NCBI GenBank assembly: GCA_003220855.1 | Contig: QHTP01000245.1 | Location: 1 to 8,329, forward strand | Length of the DNA stretch: 8,329 nt | Source of the DNA: Gemmatimonadota bacterium | GTDB taxonomy: Bacteria > Gemmatimonadota > Gemmatimonadetes > Gemmatimonadales > GWC2-71-9 | Reading direction: 5' to 3' | Shown: piece after piece, positions 1 through 5,306 of the stretch | How the letters are laid out: the number at the start of each line of letters is the position of its first letter | How positions within the stretch are numbered: the first letter of the stretch is position 1 | Translations under genes and position numbers: made by a program | Notes under the pieces: model-generated | Told to the model about the DNA's origin: nothing | Database searches by the model: none | The model's input: only the letters and a program-made list of their open reading frames with translations

Positions 1-194
1 TTGGTCTCGAGGATCTCGGCGCCGGCGCGGACGTATGCTTCGTGCACTTCCTGGACGAGCTTGGGCTGTTTCACGCTCAGCTCGTCGTAGCAGACGTTCA
101 GGAAGAAGCCCTTCGAATACAGCATCGTGCCCATCGCCCCGTCGAGGACGTGGACCTTGCCGTCTTTCAAGAGGTCGCTGAGGGTGATTGTCAT
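1..194 (-). CDS. Homocysteine S-methyltransferase-type protein, N-terminal fragment
   Basis: This open frame starts with ATG at 194 and leaves the window after 64 codons, so only the N-terminus is seen. Residues 18-25 read DGAMGTML, followed by a CYDEL segment (35-39) and an AGAEILET stretch at the end. This is the opening of the homocysteine-binding barrel of the S-methyltransferase family (Pfam S-methyl_trans), which transfers a methyl group to homocysteine to make methionine in the cytoplasm. The zinc-binding cysteines lie further downstream and are not visible. Candidates are a MetH N-terminal module or the bifunctional homocysteine S-methyltransferase/methylenetetrahydrofolate reductase (YitJ type); the fragment cannot separate them. 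It is transcribed divergently from the cyd operon. The upstream AGG next to the ATG is at best a weak ribosome-binding site. Confidence 0.85.
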   Translation of the reverse strand, partial: MTITLSDLLKDGKVHVLDGAMGTMLYSKGFFLNVCYDELSVKQPKLVQEVHEAYVRAGAEILET

Positions 195-296
195 CCTGGC
201 GTTTTAGCGAATTGTTTAACGTGGCTGCAATAAGCCGCAAATCACCACGGAATCGGTTGTCTCTCCCAATCTAGCCGGTACCACGTATCTTACGCC
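195..296. promoter_or_regulatory. Divergent intergenic region
   Basis: These 102 bp are the only real non-coding gap in the window and are clearly richer in A and T than the flanking genes. They separate the start codons of two divergent genes, so promoters for both directions should lie here. I cannot fix a confident -35/-10 pair on either strand. For the minus strand, TTGCGG or TTGCAG hexamers sit 16-18 nt before A-rich hexamers such as TAAACA and TAAAAC. ACGTGG at 219-224 and CCACGT at 281-286 form a widely spaced inverted pair, too short to call an operator. Confidence 0.5.
286..291 (+). promoter_or_regulatory. Possible -10 element (TATCTT) of a leaderless promoter
   Basis: TATCTT matches the TAnnnT pattern of a bacterial -10 element and ends 5 nt before the ATG at 297. 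A transcript from it would start at or next to the A of the start codon, giving a leaderless mRNA. No Shine-Dalgarno sequence is visible before this ATG, which agrees with that idea. No -35 hexamer lies at 16-18 nt; the nearest candidate, TTGTCT at 257-262, is 23 nt away. Weak call. Confidence 0.25.
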
Positions 297-1142
297 ATGC
301 CCGCGCTGGCTCCGCTGCATCCCCAGATCGTGCACTTCGTCATAGCTCTCCTTTTCTGCGGCGTCCTGTTCCGCTGGCTGTCCCTCATAGGCACGGGCCG
401 GCTGGCGTTCACCGGGCCGGCCGCCGCGGTGCTGCTGCTCGTCGGCACCGCGGCGGCGGTGCTGGCCGTGCAGTCGGGTCTCGCGGCGCACGGACCCGTC
501 GAGCGGGTGCCGGGTGCACGTGCCGCGGTCCAGGATCACGAAGAGTGGGGGGAGCGGACCCGAAACATCTTCCTGGGCGTGGCGCTGCTCGAGATCGCGG
601 CGCTGGCGGTCCGGCGCACCCGCTACGCGACGTATCAGCGCGCCGTCCTCGTCGCCTCGGGCGTCGTCGGACTGGCGGGCGCGGTTGCCTTGTACCAGGC
701 GGGTGACAAGGGCGGAGACCTGGTCTACAGCTACGCCGGCGGCGTGGGAATCCGGAGCGGTGATCCCGCCGACATCGGCCACCTCCTCATGGCGGGGCTC
801 TATCACCAGGCGATGGCGGACCGTCGTGAGGGGAAGTCGGCGGACGCAGCGCAGCTGGTCGGGGAACTGGCGCAGCGCTATCCGGACGATACGGCGGTCC
901 GCCTCCTGACGGTGGAGTCGCTCATCGTGGACAAGCACGACGGCAGGGGTGCGCTGGCCGCGCTCAAGTGGTTCCCTCCGGCGCCCGAGAGCCGCTTCCT
1001 GCGGTTCCGGGTAGGCCTGCTCCGCGCGGATGCACTCGCAGCGGCCGGGATGCCGGACTCGGCGAAGATCCTGCTCCAGGCGATGGCCGTGGAATTCTCG
1101 AACAACGGAGCGATTCGCGATCGGTCGGCAAAGCTCCCGTAG
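297..1142 (+). CDS. DUF2231 membrane protein with TPR-like C-terminal domain
   Basis: A 281-residue protein of unknown function, first in the cydAB operon. Residues 8-150 look like the DUF2231 membrane domain: an N-terminal HPQIVHF motif (H8, H13), four hydrophobic segments near 11-31, 42-62, 91-105 and 116-133, and a GGDLVYSYAGGVG signature at 139-151. H65 and H81 flank a conserved-looking polar loop and could bind metal or haem, but that is speculation. Residues 158-278 are soluble and alpha-helical with a TPR-like look (alternating Ala/Leu pairs, a PDDTAV turn, a DSAKILLQ helix). The ATG start puts the HP motif at residue 8, where the family has it. The TAG stop lies 2 nt before the cydA ATG, so the two are very probably co-translated. 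The placement suggests a role in assembly or tuning of cytochrome bd, by context only. Confidence 0.85.
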   Translation: MPALAPLHPQIVHFVIALLFCGVLFRWLSLIGTGRLAFTGPAAAVLLLVGTAAAVLAVQSGLAAHGPVERVPGARAAVQDHEEWGERTRNIFLGVALLEIAALAVRRTRYATYQRAVLVASGVVGLAGAVALYQAGDKGGDLVYSYAGGVGIRSGDPADIGHLLMAGLYHQAMADRREGKSADAAQLVGELAQRYPDDTAVRLLTVESLIVDKHDGRGALAALKWFPPAPESRFLRFRVGLLRADALAAAGMPDSAKILLQAMAVEFSNNGAIRDRSAKLP

Positions 1143-1144
1143 CC

Positions 1145-2509
1145 ATGTCCGATCTTCTTGCCGCCCGCTCGCAGATGGGCGTCTCGCTCGCCTTTCACAT
1201 CGTCTTCGCCGTCGTCGGAATCGCCATGCCCGTCATGATGGTCGTGGCCGAGCGGCGCTGGCAGGTGACGGGGCACGCGATCTACCTGGACCTCGCGAAG
1301 CGCTGGGCGCGGGGCACCGCCATTCTCTTCGCGGTCGGCGCCGTGTCGGGAACGGTGCTGTCATTCGAGCTGGGGCTCCTGTGGCCGGGCTTCATGCGGT
1401 TCGCCGGTTCGATGATCGGCATGCCGTTCTCGCTCGAAGGGTTCGCCTTCTTCACGGAAGCAATTTTCCTGGGCGTCTACCTGTACGGGTGGGACCGCAT
1501 CTCGCCGCGGGCGCACCTCGGAGCCGGCGTGGCGGTAGCGGCGAGCGGCGCCGCCTCGGGGATCTTCGTCGTGCTGGCGAACGCGTGGATGAACGCGCCG
1601 ACGGGCTTCCAGCTGGTCGGCGGTCGCGCCGTGAACATCGACCCGTTCGCAGCGATGGCGAGCCCAGCCGCGTTTCCGCAAACGCTGCACATGACGCTCG
1701 CGGCCTACGCCGCCACGGGGTTCGCGGTGGCGGGGATCCACGCGTTCCTGCTGCTCAAGGATCCGGCGAACGCGTTCCACCGTCGCGCCCTCGAGATCGC
1801 ATTGATCGTGGGCGCACCTGCGGCCGTGCTGCAACCGATCTCCGGGGACGTGGCCGCGCGGCACCTCGCCCGGCACCAGGCGGTGAAGCTGGCGGCGGCG
1901 GAGGCGCTGTTTCGCACCCAGCGGGGCGCGCCGCTCTCGCTGGGGGGCTGGCCGAACGTGGCCCGACGGGAGACCCGCTTCGCCCTCGAGATCCCGCGCG
2001 GCCTGTCGCTGCTCGCGTTCCACGACCCGAATGCGCGGGTGCAGGGGCTCGACGCCGTGCCTCAAGACGAATGGCCCAACGTGCCGGCCGTGCACTTAGC
2101 CTTCCAGCTGATGGTCGCGCTTGGCACGTACATGGCTGTGGTCGCCGTCTGGGCCGGATGGCTGGCGTGGCGCCGGACCGACCTGGCACACGACCGCTGG
2201 TTGATGCGGGCGGTCGCGCTCGCCACGCCGATGGGGTTCATCGCCGTCGAGGCGGGATGGATGGTGACGGAGCTGGGTCGTCAGCCGTGGGTGATCTACG
2301 GGGTCTTGAAGACGCGCGACGCGGTGACGCCGATGCCCGGTCTGGTCGTCCCGTTCTTGACGTTCACGCTGCTGTATTGCTTCCTCGGCGTGATCGTCGT
2401 CTGGCTGCTCTATCGCCAGATCGTCCGGAGCCCCGGGATGCCTGAATGGCGGAAGTTCTACATGCCGGTGGAAAGCCGGGAAAGGGGAAAGGGGAAAGGG
2501 GAAACGTGA
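1145..2509 (+). CDS. cydA: Cytochrome bd-type quinol oxidase subunit I (CydA)
   Basis: This is the haem-bearing subunit of the terminal oxidase that oxidises quinol and reduces oxygen to water in the cytoplasmic membrane. The predicted protein is 454 residues. By motif comparison with E. coli CydA, H18 matches the H19 haem ligand, H182 matches H186 and M323 matches M393. E98 and E105 match the membrane acids E99 and E107. K248 and E253, in a KLAAAE motif of the Q-loop, match K252 and E257. GRQPW lies at 378-382. The protein is shorter than the 522-residue E. coli enzyme, which places it in the short Q-loop class that includes cyanide-insensitive oxidases. The frame stays open upstream to 968, but the ATG at 1145 gives the normal N-terminus just before helix 1 and follows the previous stop by 2 nt. 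No Shine-Dalgarno motif is seen. The last ten residues (RERGKGKGE) come from a 7-bp tandem repeat. No cydX, cydC or cydD is visible nearby. Confidence 0.97.
   Translation: MSDLLAARSQMGVSLAFHIVFAVVGIAMPVMMVVAERRWQVTGHAIYLDLAKRWARGTAILFAVGAVSGTVLSFELGLLWPGFMRFAGSMIGMPFSLEGFAFFTEAIFLGVYLYGWDRISPRAHLGAGVAVAASGAASGIFVVLANAWMNAPTGFQLVGGRAVNIDPFAAMASPAAFPQTLHMTLAAYAATGFAVAGIHAFLLLKDPANAFHRRALEIALIVGAPAAVLQPISGDVAARHLARHQAVKLAAAEALFRTQRGAPLSLGGWPNVARRETRFALEIPRGLSLLAFHDPNARVQGLDAVPQDEWPNVPAVHLAFQLMVALGTYMAVVAVWAGWLAWRRTDLAHDRWLMRAVALATPMGFIAVEAGWMVTELGRQPWVIYGVLKTRDAVTPMPGLVVPFLTFTLLYCFLGVIVVWLLYRQIVRSPGMPEWRKFYMPVESRERGKGKGET
2478..2505 (+). repeat. Heptamer tandem repeat in the cydA 3' end
   Basis: Four head-to-tail 7-bp units: GGGAAAG three times, then GGGAAAC. 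The array makes up the last codons of cydA before the TGA at 2507-2509 and ends 8 nt before the cydB GTG. Its G-runs (GGG, GGGG, GGGG, GGGG separated by AAA) also fit a G-quadruplex motif at 2478-2501 on the coding strand, and the purine-rich tract is the only Shine-Dalgarno-like sequence in front of cydB. A copy-number change shifts the cydA frame: minus one unit reads without a stop into the cydB frame, plus one unit stops at TGA 2515-2517. Confidence 0.93.
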
Positions 2510-2513
2510 CCCA

Positions 2514-3545
2514 GTGACGCTCGCAGATTGGCTCGCCGGGATCGTGTTTTTGGCGCTCAACGCTTACGCGGTGCTCGCCGGGGCGGATTTCGGCGCCGGC
2601 GTGTGGGGCCTCCTCGCTGCGGGCCCGCGCAAACGGCGCCAGCGCGAGCTCATCGCCGAGGCGATCGGTCCCGTGTGGGAGGCGAACCACGTCTGGCTCA
2701 TTCTCGCGGTCGTGCTGCTGTTCACCTGCTTCCCGCCCGCGTTCGCGCGTCTCGGCACGCTGCTGCATATCCCCCTCTCGCTCGTCCTGATCGGGATCGT
2801 GCTGCGGGGCTCGGCGTTCACGTTCTGGCGCTATGGCGGAGCGGAGGACGAAGAGCTGCGCCACTGGGGCGTGACGTTCGCCATCGCGAGCCTCGTCACG
2901 CCGCTGCTGCTGGGTACGACGGTGGGGGCGATTGCATCGGGCGCGGTCGGGGATGCGGGACGGGGGACGGGGGACGGGTTCGTCGGCACTTACGTCCGGC
3001 CCTGGCTCAATCCGTTCACTCTGTCCGTCGGGCTGTTCGCCCTGGTGGCGTTCGCGTTTCTCGCGGCCGTCTATCTGACGCTCGAGGCGCAGGAACGCGA
3101 GCTGCGGGTGGACTTCCGGGCGCGCGCGCTGGGCACGGGGGTGGCGTTGTTCGGTGCGGCGGCCCTGGTGCTGGTCCTGTCGGCCCGGTATGCGCCGCTC
3201 GTGCGCAACGGTCTGATCTTCGCGAGGTGGGCCATCCCGCTGCACGGGCTCACCGCCGCGGCGGCGATCATGGCGCTCGCGGCCCTGGCGCGGGGCGCCT
3301 GGCGCGTCGCCCGCATCGTCGCCGCGATCCAGGTATCGCTCATCCTGTGGGGGTGGGGACTGAGCCAGTACCCATACCTGCTTCCCCCGGACTTGACCAT
3401 CGCGGACGCCGCCGCACCTGCGGTAACGCTGCGGCTCGCGTTGGGCGCGGTGATACTGGGGGCGCTGGTGCTGCTCCCCTCGCTCTTCTATCTGTTCCGG
3501 GTGTTCAAGGGAAGTCGACCGTCATCCGTCATCCGTCATCCGTAG
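2514..3545 (+). CDS. cydB: Cytochrome bd-type quinol oxidase subunit II (CydB)
   Basis: A 343-residue partner of CydA in the membrane-embedded oxidase. The start is GTG, 4 nt after the cydA stop. Family motifs are GADFGAGVW at 23-31, equivalent to the GFDLGVG segment near helix 1, and GPVWEANHVW at 52-61, where E56 takes the place of the acidic residue in the E. coli GPVWDGN motif. Further ones are RGSAF at 98-102 and SQYPYLLPPDLT near the C-terminus. About eight hydrophobic segments are visible and the length is near the family norm of about 340-380. The loop at residues 146-155, rich in Gly and Asp, is encoded by a heptamer array, and the tail (SRPSSVIRHP) by another. The last 24 bp overlap the 3' end of the convergent DUF167 gene, and no terminator hairpin lies between them. 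The subunits probably assemble co-translationally, given the tight spacing. Confidence 0.96.
   Translation: MTLADWLAGIVFLALNAYAVLAGADFGAGVWGLLAAGPRKRRQRELIAEAIGPVWEANHVWLILAVVLLFTCFPPAFARLGTLLHIPLSLVLIGIVLRGSAFTFWRYGGAEDEELRHWGVTFAIASLVTPLLLGTTVGAIASGAVGDAGRGTGDGFVGTYVRPWLNPFTLSVGLFALVAFAFLAAVYLTLEAQERELRVDFRARALGTGVALFGAAALVLVLSARYAPLVRNGLIFARWAIPLHGLTAAAAIMALAALARGAWRVARIVAAIQVSLILWGWGLSQYPYLLPPDLTIADAAAPAVTLRLALGAVILGALVLLPSLFYLFRVFKGSRPSSVIRHP
2950..2977 (+). repeat. Heptamer tandem repeat inside cydB
   Basis: Four 7-bp units: a variant GGGATGC followed by three perfect GGGACGG. It encodes residues 146-155 of CydB, a Gly/Asp-rich stretch in the variable loop between two membrane helices. 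Five G-runs (2949-2952, 2957-2959, 2962-2966, 2969-2973, 2976-2978) separated by 2-4 nt make a strong G-quadruplex motif on the coding strand. Gain or loss of a single unit would shift the cydB frame for the remaining 190 codons; gain of one unit enters a frame that stays open to 3628. Confidence 0.9.
3514..3541 (+). repeat. Heptamer tandem repeat across the convergent gene ends
   Basis: Four 7-bp units: a variant GTCGACC followed by three perfect GTCATCC. Read on the minus strand in another phase the unit is GACGGAT, related to GACGGGG of the array at 2950. It supplies the C-terminal tail of CydB on the plus strand and the last residues and stop codon (TGA at 3524-3522) of the DUF167 protein on the minus strand. 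Confidence 0.93.
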
Positions 3546-3800
3546 CAGTGCCCGCGCGACCGCGCCCGCCGTCACTCCGCGCACCGCGAGCGTCTTGCGG
3601 CGCGCGGCGGCCCCATTCAGGATCGTGACCGCACTACGCGGCACGCCGAGCTGTACGGCGACGAATCGGATCAGCTCGGCGTTGGCAGCGCCATCTACGG
3701 GCGGCGCCGCGAGCTTGATCTTGATCGCGTCGCCGTGGCGGCCGGCGACTGTGCTGCGCCGCGCCCGGGGAACCACATGCACCACCAGCCGGGCGGTCAC
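3522..3800 (-). CDS. DUF167 / YggU-family protein
   Basis: A 92-residue soluble protein of the DUF167 family (E. coli YggU, about 96 residues); its biochemical role is not established. Diagnostic features are a VVPRARRS strand-turn at 9-16, HGDAIKIKL at 22-30, the APPVDGAAN signature at 32-40, and VTILNGAAARRKT at 58-70. The start is GTG at 3800, whose last two bases are part of the TGA stop of the upstream yggT-like gene (GTGA overlap). The frame is open further upstream, but that part is antisense-like and hydrophilic and lies over yggT, so the overlap start is preferred. No Shine-Dalgarno motif is seen, consistent with translational coupling. The yggT-yggU order is conserved in many bacteria, which supports both calls. 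The final residues (MTDDG) are written by the heptamer repeat, and the gene end overlaps cydB by 24 bp. Confidence 0.9.
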   Translation of the reverse strand: MTARLVVHVVPRARRSTVAGRHGDAIKIKLAAPPVDGAANAELIRFVAVQLGVPRSAVTILNGAAARRKTLAVRGVTAGAVARALLRMTDDG

Positions 3801-4372
3801 AGCCCGACGATGGCCAGCAGCACCTGCTTCAACACCCAGAGCGCGAGCCAGGCGGCGAGTGGACTCCAGTCGAGCGCGCCGCCCGGCGGGAGCAGCCGGC
3901 GGATCGGCTCGACCACCCAGTCCGTGAGGACATAGGCCGGCCGTAGCCACCAGGTGTAGCGGAACCGGCCGAACCAGCTCGCCACCACCCGCACCACGAG
4001 CGCGATGAAGACGACGTTGTAGGCTGCGACGGTGAGAAACGCCAGCGCGATGCGCGGTCCACCCGCGAACGCCGCTCCGACGCCGTACAGCGTGCCCGCC
4101 AGCCAGTTCAGGAGCGACAGCAGGACGACGCCCGTGGCCGCGACGCCCACCACCAGCCACCACCCCGCGTGTACGGGGTTGCCTCCGGCCCGCACGAGTC
4201 GCCGCTCGACGGGCCGGATCAACGGCTCGCTGGCGGCGCGCAGGGTGCGCCCGAGGGCGCCGAACGGTGACACGCGCTGGGTCCGCACCAGCCAGGAGGC
4301 GAGCGCCGCGACGAGGCTCACGGCGAATACGGCGATGACCGCATAGCGCGCGACGGTCTGGATCTCGAGCAT
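3797..4372 (-). CDS. YggT-family integral membrane protein
   Basis: A 191-residue protein with two YGGT repeats, the same size and architecture as E. coli YggT (188 residues). Each repeat has two membrane segments joined by an amphipathic, proline-containing stretch: EPLIRPVERRL at 49-59 in the first, and EPIRRLLPPGG at 155-165 followed by DWSPLAAWLAL in the second. Membrane segments lie near 8-29, 70-93, 109-133 and 170-190. Members have been linked to osmotic tolerance, cell division and chloroplast or thylakoid membrane organisation, but no molecular function is settled. The ATG at 4372 is 1 nt after the Kelch stop, and the stop overlaps the DUF167 start. In many genomes yggT sits beside proC and yggS; here it follows a Kelch gene and korAB instead. 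Confidence 0.92.
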   Translation of the reverse strand: MLEIQTVARYAVIAVFAVSLVAALASWLVRTQRVSPFGALGRTLRAASEPLIRPVERRLVRAGGNPVHAGWWLVVGVAATGVVLLSLLNWLAGTLYGVGAAFAGGPRIALAFLTVAAYNVVFIALVVRVVASWFGRFRYTWWLRPAYVLTDWVVEPIRRLLPPGGALDWSPLAAWLALWVLKQVLLAIVGL

Positions 4373-4373
4373 G

Positions 4374-5306
4374 TCAGGGGGCGAACACGTCGACGAAGTC
4401 CGTTTGGGCGAACCCCGCCCTGGGCCCGCCGCCGATCACGTAGAGGCGGCCGCCGAGCGCGGCCGCGGCGAGACCGTGACGGGCGAGCGGCAGCGGCGGC
4501 GCGACGCTCCAGCGGTCGGTCACGGGATCGTACACCTCGTGGTTCGCGAACACACCGCTGCGGCTCTCGCCGCCGACCGTGTGCACGGTGCCGTCGAGGG
4601 CGGCCGCGGCCAGGCCGCCGCGCCGGCTCGGCATCGCGGCCCGGGTCGTCCACCGGTCGGTCGCCGGATCGTAGGCTTCAAGGACGTCGTAGTTGCGGTC
4701 GGGATCGAGCGGCCGCCCCCCGATCGCGTACACGACGCCGTTCACGGCCGTCGCGGCGAGGTGGTCGCGGGGCGTCGGTATCGGTGCGGCGTCGCGCCAG
4801 CGATCGACTGCAGGATCGTAGATCGCCGTCGTCTCCGCCAGGCGGCGCTTGAGACCCCAGCCGCCGACGACGATCAGCTTCCCGCTCACGCTCGCGGCGC
4901 CGGACGCGCCGCGCGGCGCCGGCAGCGCCGCACGCGGCTCCCAGCGGTTCACATCCTCGCGGTAGAGCCAGAGGGTGTTTTGCGGAACGAAGCGCTCACC
5001 CGTGAGACCGCCGACGGCGTACAGCGTGTCGCCCACCACGGCGAGGGGCATGTGGTGGCGCGGGGCCGGGAGGTCGGCGATTCGCTCCCAGCGGTTTGCC
5101 CCGGGGTCGTACCGGAACGCGGCGGCGCTCGCACGATTGGCCCGGTCGATCCCGCCGGCGACGTAGATCCGGCCGTGCAGCACGGCGGCGGAGAGCTCTT
5201 GCATCGGCTGGGGGAGCCGTGCGGCGGGGGACCAGCGACCGTCGGCCCGGACGAAGGTGGTGCCGGCGACGAGCAGGAGGGTCGGGTAGGTCGACCTCGC
5301 CCTCAC
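4374..5306 (-). CDS. Six-bladed Kelch-repeat beta-propeller protein
   Basis: A 310-residue protein made almost wholly of six Kelch repeats, about 48 residues each. The paired glycines fall at 51-52, 99-100, 148-149, 196-197, 245-246 and 292-293, each after a strand of the V-Y-V/A-V/I type. YDP...RW ends close blades 1 and 3-5; in blade 2 it becomes YREDVNRW. Such propellers bind proteins or sugars, or act as lyases or isomerases (as in N-acetylneuraminate epimerase); no catalytic set is recognisable, so no activity is assigned. I chose the GTG at 5306 because it overlaps the korB stop as GTGA, like the DUF167 start; an in-frame GTG at 5321 would add five residues. The N-terminus (RAR, then a hydrophobic TYPTLLLVAG stretch and FVRADG) could be a short signal peptide, but may equally be the closing strand of the propeller. 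It is coupled to korB and yggT. Confidence 0.9.
   Translation of the reverse strand: MRARSTYPTLLLVAGTTFVRADGRWSPAARLPQPMQELSAAVLHGRIYVAGGIDRANRASAAAFRYDPGANRWERIADLPAPRHHMPLAVVGDTLYAVGGLTGERFVPQNTLWLYREDVNRWEPRAALPAPRGASGAASVSGKLIVVGGWGLKRRLAETTAIYDPAVDRWRDAAPIPTPRDHLAATAVNGVVYAIGGRPLDPDRNYDVLEAYDPATDRWTTRAAMPSRRGGLAAAALDGTVHTVGGESRSGVFANHEVYDPVTDRWSVAPPLPLARHGLAAAALGGRLYVIGGGPRAGFAQTDFVDVFAP

Noticed and set aside
226..238. A small hairpin in the divergent intergenic region
   Set aside because: The stem is only about four base pairs (GGCT/AGCC around a six-base loop) with no U-tract, so it is neither a terminator nor a supported riboswitch element.
219..286. Inverted pair ACGTGG / CCACGT as an operator
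   Set aside because: Six-base arms 56 bp apart are easily found by chance in 102 bp, and no regulator is nearby to support it.
968..1144. An N-terminal extension of cydA by 59 codons
   Set aside because: It overlaps the end of the DUF2231 gene in another frame, lacks any CydA-like sequence, and the ATG at 1145 gives the normal family N-terminus before helix 1 with the haem ligand at H18.
1030..2445. A 471-codon plus-strand open frame inside cydA
   Set aside because: Arginine- and alanine-rich product without hydrophobic helices, shifted against the clear CydA frame; a high-GC shadow.
2478..3541. CRISPR array or mobile-element ends as an explanation of the repeats
   Set aside because: Units are 7 bp, head to tail and without spacers; no inverted repeats, target-site duplications or transposase are present.
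3801..4163. An N-terminal extension of the DUF167 gene to 4163
   Set aside because: The added 121 codons overlie the YggT gene in another frame and do not resemble a protein domain; the GTGA overlap at 3797-3800 gives the family-typical 92 residues.
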